A stretch of DNA of 64,000 nt from Halorussus lipolyticus (lineage in GTDB: Archaea > Halobacteriota > Halobacteria > Halobacteriales > Haladaptataceae). How positions within the stretch are numbered: position 1 is the stretch's first letter; the number at the start of each line of letters is the position of its first letter. Positions 42,356 to 51,062 of this stretch are shown piece by piece. The stretch spans positions 434,001 through 498,000 of the forward strand of contig NZ_CP119804.1 in assembly GCF_029338375.1 (NCBI RefSeq). The letters are read 5' to 3'. A model generated the notes under the pieces. It did no database searches. It saw only the letters and a program-made list of their open reading frames with translations, and was not told the DNA's origin. The translations under genes were made by a program, and so were the position numbers.

Positions 42356-42507
42356 CCATCTAACAATTATAGTTCAATACCACATAGTATTTTCTTAGTT
42401 GTTAGATTATAATAATTAATCTGCGAGAGGGAGACTGACAAACGGAGCCGAGTACGTCTGACGATAGACACAACGCTCTCCGAAACGACTGGTAGGGAAA
42501 TTCGCTC

Positions 42508-43599
42508 TTACTCCTCCGGCACGCTCGCGCCGACTTCCGAGACTTCCCGCACGTCCTCGCGCTCTACGCCGTCGAACTCCAGCGCGAACTCCGGACCGAA
42601 CGCCGAGGAGGGCGTCTGGAACCCAGAATTAACTTCGCCCTCGACCACCCGACGCGCCGACTCCACCGCGGTTCGGGCGGTCAGGTCGTAGGTATCGGGG
42701 GTTCGCATCCGGGCAGAGAACCGGTTGCCGGCGTCGTCCTCGACTTCGCCCCAGATGCGGGCCGCGCTCTGGGCGCGCTCCTCGGCGGTCGGTCCCGAGA
42801 CGAGGACGTCGATGGCACCTTTCATCGCGCGCTGGACTGGCCGCGACCCGAGGACCGGCATCAGTGCCCGCGTCTTGCGCATGACCTCGGGGACGTACCC
42901 CGGCACGGTGGCGTAAGTCTCGACGTTCGGAATCCCGGTGGTGAAGTACGCGGTCGAGATGTCGCCCCACGGAATCGTGACCGCGGGTTTGGGACCTTGC
43001 CCGAAGTCGAGTCTGCGGGTCTTCCACGCCGGCGGGACGGTCCGAAGTTCGCCGTCCTGCCGGACCGCGCCGGACTGCGAGAGGCCCTCCACGATGGATT
43101 TGGCGGTGCCCGGCGAGAACGTCCCGAGGCCGTCGATGGCCAGCGTGAGCCTCGTCGCCGAGTCCATCTCGGTCTGGAGGTAGCCGGCCAGACAGTCGGT
43201 CGGCACCACGTCGAATCCGACCGCCGGGAGGAGCGTCACGTCGGCCTCCTCGGCGTCTCGGTCGCGCTCGGCGATGGCCTCCAGCACGTCGATTTCCCCG
43301 GTGATGTCCAAATAATCGGTCCCGGTCCGCAGGCACGCCGAGTACATCGGTCGGGCCGTCGCGGAGAACGGTCCCGCGCAGTTCAGCACCGCCGAGAAGT
43401 CGCCGACCTGCTTCTCCACGACTTGCGGGTGCTGGAGGCTGAACACCCGGTGGTCGAGACCGAGGTCGGTCGCTTGGCGCTCGACTTTCTGGGCGGTCCG
43501 ACCCGCGAGGACGGGCGAGAGTCCGTTTTCGACGGCCTCCTCCGCGACGAGCGCGCCGGTGTACCCGTATGCGCCGTAGACGAGCAGTTCGTCGGTCAT
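42508..43599 (-). CDS. Saccharopine dehydrogenase-like reductase
   Basis: 363 aa. N-terminal Rossmann fold with GAYGYTGALVAE (8-19), NCAGPFSATA, then the conserved YLDITGEIDVLEA and AVGFDVVPTDCLAGYL. The C-terminal half matches the trans-acting enoyl reductase/saccharopine-dehydrogenase-like branch rather than true lysine metabolism. In archaea related proteins are proposed to act on lipid or polyketide substrates, but the reaction cannot be stated. Single gene. Confidence 0.78.
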   Translation of the reverse strand: MTDELLVYGAYGYTGALVAEEAVENGLSPVLAGRTAQKVERQATDLGLDHRVFSLQHPQVVEKQVGDFSAVLNCAGPFSATARPMYSACLRTGTDYLDITGEIDVLEAIAERDRDAEEADVTLLPAVGFDVVPTDCLAGYLQTEMDSATRLTLAIDGLGTFSPGTAKSIVEGLSQSGAVRQDGELRTVPPAWKTRRLDFGQGPKPAVTIPWGDISTAYFTTGIPNVETYATVPGYVPEVMRKTRALMPVLGSRPVQRAMKGAIDVLVSGPTAEERAQSAARIWGEVEDDAGNRFSARMRTPDTYDLTARTAVESARRVVEGEVNSGFQTPSSAFGPEFALEFDGVEREDVREVSEVGASVPEE

Positions 43600-43688
43600 G
43601 GTGTCGGTTTGGACGCTGATGGGTAAAACTCGCGGGGCCGATTGGTCTCCGTGACGGATAGCGGAGAGACGAATCCAACTGCCAGAGT

Positions 43689-43724
43689 CAGAGTGGTGTC
43701 CTTTGAAGCCCCCGGTCGGGGGGT
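43689..43724 (+). repeat. Short GAAGCCCCC-type repeat with hairpin
   Basis: CAGAGTGGTGTCCTTTGAAG followed by CCCCCGGTCGGGGGG, a short stem-loop. Its first part resembles the two 44-base repeats at 50598 and 50670. No associated gene. Confidence 0.5.
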
Positions 43725-43820
43725 TTCTGGTTTGAGAATTCGTTAGAATCTTTTAGGAAATATTCTACTTGCCTAAAGAAAGAATATGGTTTCTCTACTC
43801 GGCTTCTGCTGAGTCCGGAG

Positions 43821-44297
43821 TCACTTCTCGTCCGTCTCGGTGCCGCCGTCGGGTTCGGCTTGCGTGGTCTCGTCGGCGTCGGTGGTGTCTACGACCGCCT
43901 CGCCCGTGGCGTGGTCGGTGGCGGTGTCGTCCGTCTCGACCTCGCCGATGTCGGCCGACGAGTCCACCACGTCGCCGAAATCAGTTCCGCGCTCGGTCGA
44001 GTCGAAGTCGCTTCCGGACCTCGACTCCTCGGCGGACCCGGACCGGCGCTGGGCGAGCGCGACGGCGACCCAGAACAGGCCAGCAAGCGCCTGCAAAGCG
44101 CCCTTCTTCCGGTTGCCTTTCAGGAAGGTCCGACCGGCCCGGACCAGCGAGACGACCCCCGACGCGGCGGCGAGGGTGCCCGACTCGGCCTGCCGGGCGA
44201 GCGCCGGAGCGACCGATTCCGACAGCGACGTGACCCGCCCCGCGATTCCGTTTCCACCCTCGTCTAACGTTTCGGTAACGGTGTCGGAAGAACTCAT
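43821..44297 (-). CDS. Acidic-tailed protein with one hydrophobic segment
   Basis: 158 aa. Residues 1-~85 are helical with a small-residue hydrophobic stretch (GALQALAGLFWVAVALA, ~67-83) preceded by basic KGNRKKG, so probably one membrane helix. The remaining ~75 residues are disordered, almost all Asp, Glu, Ser and Thr. No named domain. Single gene between two AT-richer spacers. Confidence 0.6.
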   Translation of the reverse strand: MSSSDTVTETLDEGGNGIAGRVTSLSESVAPALARQAESGTLAAASGVVSLVRAGRTFLKGNRKKGALQALAGLFWVAVALAQRRSGSAEESRSGSDFDSTERGTDFGDVVDSSADIGEVETDDTATDHATGEAVVDTTDADETTQAEPDGGTETDEK

Positions 44298-44522
44298 CCG
44301 TCCGAATCGAGGACAGCGACGTAGAAAGGCGTGGTGGCAGTCTCCGGACCGCCGCGTCCTTGCAGTCGGTAACCCGGCATACGTGAAATAAGGCCGACTT
44401 ACCGACGGGTCTGTCTGACGGCTGGGATTTCATCGACGCCAACAGTTAACACTGAAGAATCCCTAAAGTGAGTGCTGGGGCCGCTGCTGTTCGACCGGAC
44501 TCTGCACAACATAGGATTCACG

Positions 44523-45476
44523 ATGGTCACCGACCGACAACTCCGACGAAGTAAGACGATTCAGCAGCGAACCGGCAGAACCTTCCACTTCGCTACGCGG
44601 CTACTTCCGCAACGGATACGCCATCCGACCTACGTCCTCTACGCGTTCTTCCGCGTCGCCGACGAGGTTGTAGACGGCGCGACCGACTTACCGCCCGACG
44701 AGCAACGCGAGCGACTCGAACGACTCCGGGCGGAAGCCCTCGGCGAAGTGGAGGCGGACGACGAGGTGCTCACGGCGTTTCAGGAGGTCAGCGAGGAGCG
44801 TGGCATTCCCGACGACGAGATAGAAATCTTCATCGACGCGATGCTCTCGGACATCGAGAAAAGTCGTTGGGAGACCTACGACGAACTCGAAACCTACATG
44901 CGCGGGTCGGCCTCCGCGGTCGGGGTGATGATGCAGTCGGTGATGGGTATCGAGGACCCCGAGCGGGCCAAGCCCCACGCCGTCGCGTTGGGCGAGGCCT
45001 TCCAGTTGACGAACTTCCTGCGCGACGTTCGAGAGGACATAGAGGACCACGACCGCATCTACCTCCCCGGAACAACTCGCGAGCGCCACGGCGTCACGGA
45101 AGCCGACATTCGGCGTTGCAACCCGACAGACGGCTTCCGGTCAGCGATGGCCGACGAACTCCGACGGGCCGAGCACAAGTACCGCAAGGGTGTCGCGGGC
45201 ATCGAGTATCTGCCCGAGGACTGCCAGTTCGCGGTGCTGTACGCCGCGGTCCTCTACGCCGAACACCACCGAATCATCCGGGCGCTCGACTACGACGTGT
45301 TCTCGTCAGAGCCGGAGGTCGGGGCCTTCCGCGCTGTCTGGCTCTGGGCGAAGACCCGGTGGTACTGGCAGAAGTCCCGCGACCCGGTGACGGTGTTCCG
45401 GGCCGTGAGCGCCGTGCCCGAGGCCGACGGAGGTCGTGCCACCCATCGTCCGGAGGGGACGCCACAGGCCGATTGA
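44523..45476 (+). CDS. crtB: Phytoene synthase
   Basis: 317 aa from ATG 44523. Two Asp-rich substrate motifs of squalene/phytoene synthases: AFFRVADEVVD (first DxxxD) and LTNFLRDVREDIEDHDRIYLP (second). KTIQQRTGRTFHFATRLLP and RGSASAVGVMMQ are further signatures. It joins two geranylgeranyl diphosphates into phytoene, the first step of bacterioruberin. Convergent with the crtD-lyeJ-cruF operon (24 bases apart). Confidence 0.93.
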   Translation: MVTDRQLRRSKTIQQRTGRTFHFATRLLPQRIRHPTYVLYAFFRVADEVVDGATDLPPDEQRERLERLRAEALGEVEADDEVLTAFQEVSEERGIPDDEIEIFIDAMLSDIEKSRWETYDELETYMRGSASAVGVMMQSVMGIEDPERAKPHAVALGEAFQLTNFLRDVREDIEDHDRIYLPGTTRERHGVTEADIRRCNPTDGFRSAMADELRRAEHKYRKGVAGIEYLPEDCQFAVLYAAVLYAEHHRIIRALDYDVFSSEPEVGAFRAVWLWAKTRWYWQKSRDPVTVFRAVSAVPEADGGRATHRPEGTPQAD

Positions 45477-45500
45477 GCGTCCCCCATCGAATATCGCACC

Positions 45501-46343
45501 TTAGCCTCGTTCTGGTTGCTCCCGACCGACGCCAACGAAGTCGAACCGGTCGGTCCGAACCAACCCAATCGACAGTCCCACCGCCAGCGCCACCGCCACC
45601 CAGTGCTGGAAGTAGACGTTCATCGCACCCCAGAGGACCACGAAGCTCACGAAGTCGTCCAGCGCGAACTCGCAGTTCCGGAGCCTCGCACCAAGCTCCT
45701 CGCGGTCGAATCCCCACTCCACGAACGAGACCGCAATCAGGCCGCTCAGGACCCATCCCGCGTAGTTCGATAGGGGAACGCCGTAGTAGACGCCGCCGCC
45801 GTCGTAGGCCCAGAATCCCAGTCCGACCGCCGCGGGGTCCAGCACCAAGTCCACGACCAGCACGAGGCCGAGTGCTGTGAGCGTCCGCAGAACTCGGCCC
45901 GCCCGCGGGAGCAACAGCAGAACGAGGAGATAGCTGTTGACCACCAGCGGCAGGAAGAAGACGGGCAGGCCCACCGGCACCCCGCCGACCATCGGCCCCA
46001 ACTCGATTTGATAGCTGAACTCGCCGTAGGGCACGCCGTAGTGGACGCCGACGTACTCGATGGCGTAACTGTAGGCCGTGACCGCGAGGAGGGCGATTCC
46101 CGCCCGGCGGTCAACGAGGGGTGCGAGACCCGCGACGAGAGGCAGTCGCATGACGGCGGTCCCGAACAGCACCAGCAGGGGGTTCATCGCCAGCCACGGC
46201 GGGAGGAGAATCTCCTCGTGGCTCAGGACGAACAACACGGCCCCGACCAGCGGGAAGACGACCGCGATGGTGAATCGGTTCTCCCGCACGAGGTCCGAGA
46301 GTTGCGCTTCCAGTTCGCGGCGATTGAGGTCGAGATTACCCAC
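45501..46343 (-). CDS. cruF: Bisanhydrobacterioruberin hydratase
   Basis: 280 aa, ~7 TM helices. CruF family: SYAIEYVGVHYGVPYGEFSYQ, DLVLDPAAVGLGFWAYDGGGVYYGVP and NYAGWVLSGL. It adds water to the psi end groups, the last step to C50 bacterioruberin. Its start overlaps the lyeJ end by eight bases. Order crtD-lyeJ-cruF is the known haloarchaeal cluster. Confidence 0.92.
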   Translation of the reverse strand: MGNLDLNRRELEAQLSDLVRENRFTIAVVFPLVGAVLFVLSHEEILLPPWLAMNPLLVLFGTAVMRLPLVAGLAPLVDRRAGIALLAVTAYSYAIEYVGVHYGVPYGEFSYQIELGPMVGGVPVGLPVFFLPLVVNSYLLVLLLLPRAGRVLRTLTALGLVLVVDLVLDPAAVGLGFWAYDGGGVYYGVPLSNYAGWVLSGLIAVSFVEWGFDREELGARLRNCEFALDDFVSFVVLWGAMNVYFQHWVAVALAVGLSIGLVRTDRFDFVGVGREQPERG

Positions 46344-47196
46344 GCACGACCCCCCAGAGGCCGCCCAAGGTCAGCACCATCCCGACCAGCGTGTTGATGG
46401 CCGGGAACCACCAGTAGGCCCGCGAAACCGACACGTCGGTCTCGGCGACCCCGACAGCGAGGAGGGGATAGAGCAGGAGGAGTGCCCCGGCCCGAACATC
46501 CAGCAGGGCGAAGGCTCCCGCGGAGAACAACCAGCAGACTCCGCAGTAGGCCAGCGTCCTGCGCTCGCCCAGCACGGTCGCGGTGGTCCGAATCCCGGCC
46601 CGCCGGTCGGGGTCGATGTCGGGCACCGCCGAGAAGGTGTGCATCGCCATCGCCCAGAGCCACCCGCCGACGACGGCGAGCGCCGGGGGTTGGCGACCCG
46701 CCAGCGCGACGTAGGCCGCCGCGCCCGGCAGAACGTAGAGGCCGTTCGAAATCGAGTCGAGGGGTGGCGCAGTCTTGAGTCGGAAGGGAGGCGCGCTGTA
46801 GGCGTACCCGAGGACGAGGAAGGCAACGACCCAGAGCGCGGCGGACGCCGGGAGAACCCCGAGGAAGGCGACGCCTGCGAGGCCGCAGACCGCGACGATG
46901 GCGGTGACTGCGGGTCCGCCCTGAAAGCGGGTCTCCTTGGCCGACTCGCCCGTCTTCTTGGGATTTATCTCGTCGATGTCCGCGTCGAACACGTCGTTGA
47001 CGCCGTAGAGGTAGACGTTCGCCGGGACGAGGAAGTACGCGAACAGCGCGACTGCGGTCGGGGCGAACAGGTCGCCGGCGGTGGACGCGCCGTAGGCGAC
47101 GCCCACGAGGACCGGTCCGGCGAGGTAGAGCCAGAACCGGGGCCGCGAGAGCGTCAGCAGGTAGCCGAACGTGGTCGCCGAGCGGAGTTCGGGCAT
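46336..47196 (-). CDS. lyeJ: Lycopene elongase / 1,2-hydratase
   Basis: 286 aa from ATG 47194-47196. UbiA-type prenyltransferase: first Asp motif NDVFDADIDEINPKK, second region PDIDPDRRAGIRTTATVLG, nine TM helices, N-terminal LSRPRFWLYLAGP. It adds two C5 units to lycopene ends with hydration. Four bases separate it from crtD. The same frame extends upstream through crtD but is a shadow there. Confidence 0.92.
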   Translation of the reverse strand: MPELRSATTFGYLLTLSRPRFWLYLAGPVLVGVAYGASTAGDLFAPTAVALFAYFLVPANVYLYGVNDVFDADIDEINPKKTGESAKETRFQGGPAVTAIVAVCGLAGVAFLGVLPASAALWVVAFLVLGYAYSAPPFRLKTAPPLDSISNGLYVLPGAAAYVALAGRQPPALAVVGGWLWAMAMHTFSAVPDIDPDRRAGIRTTATVLGERRTLAYCGVCWLFSAGAFALLDVRAGALLLLYPLLAVGVAETDVSVSRAYWWFPAINTLVGMVLTLGGLWGVVRG

Positions 47197-47200
47197 GGCG

Positions 47201-48802
47201 CTACTGGCCGTAGTCCTCCAGCAGGGCGTCTGCGGTGTGCTGGCCGCTGATGAGACACATCGGGACGCCGATGCCGGGCGTGGTGAACGACCCCGTGAAG
47301 TAGAGACCCGGCACCTCCGACGAGCGGTGGCCCGGCCGGAGCGGCCCGGTCTGGCGCAGGGTGTGGGCCAACCCGAGCGCGGTGCCCTGAATCGAGTTGT
47401 AGCGCTCGGTGAAGTCCGAGACGCAGAACGATTCTTCCACGACGATTCGGTCCCGGAGTTCGACGCCGGTGTTCTCGGCGATGTCGTCCAGCACGAAATC
47501 GCGGTAGCGTTGGCGGGTTTCGGGACTGTCGTCCAGACCGGGCGCGATGGGGACCAGCGCGAACAGGTTGCTGTGGCCCTCGGGTGCCACCGAGTCGTCG
47601 GTCTCGCTGGGAACGCAGAGGTAGTAGGCCGGGTTGTCGGGCCACGCGGGGTCCTCGAAAATCTTGTCGAAGTGGGTGTTCCAGTCGTCGGGTAGGACGA
47701 GCGTGTGGTGTTCGAGGCCGTCCACGTCGCCCTCGACACCGAGGTACAGCAGGAAGGCCGAGGGGGCGTAGGTCCGCGAGTCCCAGTAGTCGGCGTCGTA
47801 CTGTCTGCTCTGGGGCGGGAGGAGTTCCTGCTCGGTGTGGGCGTAGTCGGCGTCGCTGACCACGAGGTCGGCCTGCAGGAATCCATCTGTGGTCTCCACT
47901 CGGAAGTTCCCCGCCGACCCCAGAATCGACTCGACCTCGCTGTCGGTCCGGTACTCGACGCCCATCTCTCGGCCCATCTCGGCGATGGCGTCCACGACGA
48001 CGCCCATCCCGCCGGGCGCGGTCTGGTCGGTCCCTTCGTCGGTCGCAGTCCGGTCGGCCTCGTCTCCGGGGGCAGTCCCACCGGCCACCCTGCCATCGGT
48101 CGCCCCGCCGTCGGTCGCCGCCCCGTCCTTGGCTCTGGGGTAGTGGACCCCGAGGTTGAAATCGACGTGGCTCATCAGATTGTAGAGCGCCGGAGTGTTC
48201 TTGGGGGACCCGCCGAGGAAGACCAGCGTGTACTGCATGATTTGCTGGAGTTTGGGGTGATTAAAGTAGTCCTCCACGTGGTCTTGCATCGACCCGAGGA
48301 AGGTCAGACCGCGAGCGTGGCGGAACACGTCCAAGTCCACGTAGTCGCGGAACCGCGGCCGGTCGGTGTAGACGAAGTGTTCCATCCCGATTTGGTAGGT
48401 GTCCTCGGCCTCCGCGAGGTAGGCGTCGAGGGCCTCGCCCGCGCCGGGTTCGTACTCCTCGAAAGTGGCCTTGGTCTCCTCGCGGTCGGCCGTGACGGTC
48501 ACCCTGTCGCCGTCTTTGAAGAAAATCTTGTAGTGGGGGTGGAGGTGTTCGAGTTCGTAGTACTCGGCGGGACTCCTGCCGAAGTGGCCGAAGAACCGCT
48601 CGAACACGTCGGGCATCAGATACCACGAGGGACCCATGTCGAACCGGAACCCGTCGCGTTCGAGTACGCTGGCCCGGCCGCCCAACTGTTCGTTCTTCTC
48701 TACGACAGTCACGTCTGCGCCGGCGTCGGCGAGGTAGCAGGCGGTCGAGAGTCCGCCGAAGCCACTGCCGACGACCACGACTGACCGGTCCGAGAGTTGC
48801 AT
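47201..48802 (-). CDS. crtD: Carotenoid 3,4-desaturase
   Basis: 533 aa. CrtI/CrtD flavin desaturase: N-terminal FAD fold VVVVGSGFGGLSTACYLADAG, GGRASVLERDGFRFDMGPSWYLMPD, and C-terminal GLYFTGSFTTPGIGVPMCLISG. Position first in the crtD-lyeJ-cruF operon argues for the 3,4-desaturase acting on C50 intermediates rather than phytoene desaturase. A ~40-residue low-complexity stretch (about 222-262: AKDGAATDGGATDGRV then TAPGDEADRTAT) interrupts a surface loop; close homologues would show whether it is usual. Confidence 0.86.
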   Translation of the reverse strand: MQLSDRSVVVVGSGFGGLSTACYLADAGADVTVVEKNEQLGGRASVLERDGFRFDMGPSWYLMPDVFERFFGHFGRSPAEYYELEHLHPHYKIFFKDGDRVTVTADREETKATFEEYEPGAGEALDAYLAEAEDTYQIGMEHFVYTDRPRFRDYVDLDVFRHARGLTFLGSMQDHVEDYFNHPKLQQIMQYTLVFLGGSPKNTPALYNLMSHVDFNLGVHYPRAKDGAATDGGATDGRVAGGTAPGDEADRTATDEGTDQTAPGGMGVVVDAIAEMGREMGVEYRTDSEVESILGSAGNFRVETTDGFLQADLVVSDADYAHTEQELLPPQSRQYDADYWDSRTYAPSAFLLYLGVEGDVDGLEHHTLVLPDDWNTHFDKIFEDPAWPDNPAYYLCVPSETDDSVAPEGHSNLFALVPIAPGLDDSPETRQRYRDFVLDDIAENTGVELRDRIVVEESFCVSDFTERYNSIQGTALGLAHTLRQTGPLRPGHRSSEVPGLYFTGSFTTPGIGVPMCLISGQHTADALLEDYGQ

Positions 48803-48946
48803 ATCGGATGCTGAGGGCGCGAGTCACATAAATTGGCGGACCGGTTCGACCCGCGGGCCGGCGTGGCTCACCCCACCGTCCTGTAACAGACTCGACGTGT
48901 CATCGGTAGAGTTATATACGAACTACTGTCCTATTGAAAACAGGAA

Positions 48947-49255
48947 ATGAACCCGGCGAAGTTCGCCCTCCTGTTGGGCGTCGGACTGCTGTCGTTTCTG
49001 TTCGTGGTGTCGCTATACGTGGTCTGGACCCGCATCGTGGGTCTGGACCCGACGCTCGCCCAGCGGTGCGCGAACCTCTCTCAGCCCGGTCGGATGCTCA
49101 TCGCGCTGGGGTCGGGCGTGGTCCTCGGGACTGCGAGTCTGGCCGCACCGACGGTCGGCGTGGGTATCGCGGGGATGGTGCTTCTCGCCGCAAGCACGTT
49201 CGCGGCGCTGATGCTGTTCGAGTTGCTCCAACAGCGCCAGCGAATCGCGGCGTAG
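48947..49255 (+). CDS. Small three-TM membrane protein
   Basis: 102 aa. Helices at about 5-28, 49-67 and 71-93; ends in QQRQRIAA. No motif recognised. It converges with btuD (21 bases). A TATA-like GTTATATAC (48910-48918) upstream lies ~33 bases before the ATG, supporting this start. Confidence 0.6.
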   Translation: MNPAKFALLLGVGLLSFLFVVSLYVVWTRIVGLDPTLAQRCANLSQPGRMLIALGSGVVLGTASLAAPTVGVGIAGMVLLAASTFAALMLFELLQQRQRIAA

Positions 49256-49276
49256 GCGACCGAGGAGCCTTCGAGG

Positions 49277-50530
49277 TCAGGGCGGGGTCGCCGGACTCCG
49301 ACGGACCGCGCGTTCGACCGCCGAGAGGAGGTCGTCGGGTCCCACCACCTGCCCGCGCTCGCCGAGTTCCCGGTAGAGCGCCCCGGCGTCGCTTCCCGCG
49401 TAGTTGCGTTCCTCGAAGGGGCGCTCCTCGACCACGACCACCGAGTCGGCCTCGCGCGCAGACCGGAGGTTAGCGAGGTTGCCCGCGCCGACTTCCACGT
49501 CCCCCAGAATCGTCGCGTCGGCCTCGCGGATTTTTCGCTCGGCCTCGCGGCGCGCTGACTCGCCGACAGGCGCGAACGGTTCTTCGGTAACGGTGTCGAG
49601 ACCGAGCGACCGGGCGGTCTCCAAGTCCGAGTCGCCCTCGTTGAGGACGCCGACCGACACGTCGTAGCCCGCGGCCGAGAGGAGATAGAGCAGTCTCGAG
49701 ACACTTCCACCCCCGCCGACGACGTGGACCCGGCCCGCCGAGTCGTCGGGACGCTCGGGCAGGGCCGTGACGTAGGTCGAACCCGTGACGGGGTGGCGAG
49801 AGACCACAGCGCGGGTGTCGAACGCGGCTTCGAGGTGGTCCTCGGCGAGGACCTCCTCGGGGTCGCCGCTGGCGCGAATCTCGCCCCCCGCCAGCAGGCG
49901 GAGTTCGTCGCAGTAGTGGGCCGCCAGATTCAGGTCGTGGATGGCCGCGACGACGGTCTTGCCGTCCTCGTCGGCCAACTCGCGGACGAGTTCGAGCGTC
50001 CGGACTTGGTGGTTGATGTCGAGGCTCGCGGTGGGTTCGTCCAACAGAAGCGCGGGGGTGTCTTGAGCCAAGGCCCGAGCCAGCAGGACGCGCTGGCGCT
50101 CACCGCCGGAGACCGCGGTGATGGAGCGGTCCGCGAGGTCGGCGACCTCGGTGCGCTCCATCGCAGAGGTGACGAGTTCGTCGTGAGAGCCGGCCGCGGT
50201 CGGGCCGGAGAGCCGCGACTGGTAGGGGTGGCGACCCATGGCGACGACCTCCTCGACCGGGAAGTCGAACGAGAGGCTGGTATCTTGGGGCACGACCGCG
50301 ATGCGACGGCTGGCCTCCTTCGAAGACAGACTGGTCACAGAGTCGCCATCGACAGAGACACTTCCAGAGTCGGGTTTAAGCACGCCGTGGATTGCTCTAA
50401 GCAATGTAGTCTTGCCTGCGCCGTTGGGACCGACGAGGCCGACGAACTGGCCGTCCTCGATGTCGGTGGTTACGCCGTCGAGGATTTCGGTCCCACCGAG
50501 TTCGACTTCTAGGTCTCGTATCTGTATCAT
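49277..50530 (-). CDS. btuD: Cobalamin-type ABC transporter ATPase with C-terminal extension
   Basis: 417 aa. ABC ATPase to ~255: Walker A GPNGAGKTT (34-42), Q-loop PQDTSLSF, signature VSGGERQRV, Walker B ALLLDEPTASLD, switch AAIHDLNLAAHYCD. Residues ~268-405 are an extra alpha/beta domain (GRVHVVGGGGSVSRLLYLLS, VSVGVLNEGDSD, DATILGDVEVGAGN), Rossmann-like, absent from bacterial BtuD/FhuC (~255 aa). Halobacterium BtuD is a B12 transporter subunit; substrate here could also be haem or siderophore. The permease gene lies 532 bases upstream. Confidence 0.86.
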   Translation of the reverse strand: MIQIRDLEVELGGTEILDGVTTDIEDGQFVGLVGPNGAGKTTLLRAIHGVLKPDSGSVSVDGDSVTSLSSKEASRRIAVVPQDTSLSFDFPVEEVVAMGRHPYQSRLSGPTAAGSHDELVTSAMERTEVADLADRSITAVSGGERQRVLLARALAQDTPALLLDEPTASLDINHQVRTLELVRELADEDGKTVVAAIHDLNLAAHYCDELRLLAGGEIRASGDPEEVLAEDHLEAAFDTRAVVSRHPVTGSTYVTALPERPDDSAGRVHVVGGGGSVSRLLYLLSAAGYDVSVGVLNEGDSDLETARSLGLDTVTEEPFAPVGESARREAERKIREADATILGDVEVGAGNLANLRSAREADSVVVVEERPFEERNYAGSDAGALYRELGERGQVVGPDDLLSAVERAVRRSPATPP

Positions 50531-50597
50531 GGCGTCTCGACACCTCTGCTGGTGGATTTCGTGTTGGCGGAATCGGACAAGTGGGTGATGGAGTAGT

Positions 50598-50713
50598 CAG
50601 AACTGGTGTGGTGTCGTCTTCTGAAGCCCCCGCCCGGTCGCTCCGAACCGTCAGAATGAGTGCCGAAGACAGAACTGGTGGGGTGAACGCTTCTGAAGCC
50701 CCCGCCCGGTCGC
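50598..50713. repeat. 44-base direct repeat pair
   Basis: 50598-50641 and 50670-50713 match at 39 of 44 positions (start CAGAACTGGTG, end TTCTGAAGCCCCCGCCCGGTCGC part). A shorter relative lies at 43689. Spacing 72 bases. Confidence 0.8.
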
Positions 50714-50809
50714 GGTCGTTGAGCAGGATATTTCTGCGCTCTCCGCACCGCCCGCGCAGAAATAGTTGCCTGCTCAGACGACCACGGGCCTGCGGCCCGC
50801 GACCGGGCG
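50703..50809. repeat. Rod-like inverted repeat (possible structured RNA or MITE)
   Basis: Four helices in register: CGCCCGGTCGCG/CGCGACCGGGCG (50703-50714/50798-50809, 12 bp), GGTCGT/ACGACC (50714-50719/50778-50783), TGAGCAGG/CCTGCTCA (50720-50727/50769-50776), TTTCTGCGC/GCGCAGAAA (50731-50739/50754-50762). A side hairpin CGGGCC-TGC-GGCCCG sits at 50785-50799. The left arm overlaps the end of the second 44-base repeat. Confidence 0.75.
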
Positions 50810-51062
50810 GCCCCTTCATCCCTCCCACGGCGGTTTTGTCGCCCGGTCGGAACCGGTGGACCATCGGCCGAGCGCAGAGGCCACGTCCTCCCCAACCGAT
50901 TGCGGTCCTCGGTCGTCGCTTCGCTCCTCCCTGTGGTCCTCATCCCTCGCGCGGTTCGGCGCGGCGACGAGACGCCGCGCCAGCACGCGCCGGAAGCGAA
51001 ATGGTCAGTCGAGCGTTTCCGGTGTTCTCGGTGATTCCGGCGTGGTCGTCCGAAACGTCGGT

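Larger units (their letters stand above)
50531..51062. other. Gene-free region inside the B12 transport gene set
   Basis: 532 bases separating the permease and ATPase genes. Holds two 44-base direct repeats, the 107-base rod (50703-50809), and a GC hairpin GGCGCGGCG/CGCCGCGCC (50958-50966 with 50973-50981). No coding frame with acceptable composition. Confidence 0.7.

Noticed and set aside
43689..43724. End of an IS200/IS605-type element or a TnpB guide RNA
   Set aside because: The GAAGCCCCC hairpin is reminiscent of such ends, but no tnpA or tnpB frame or fragment lies nearby.
47201..48802. Phytoene desaturase CrtI
   Set aside because: The family is shared, but its place in the crtD-lyeJ-cruF operon favours the 3,4-desaturase; final proof needs phylogeny.
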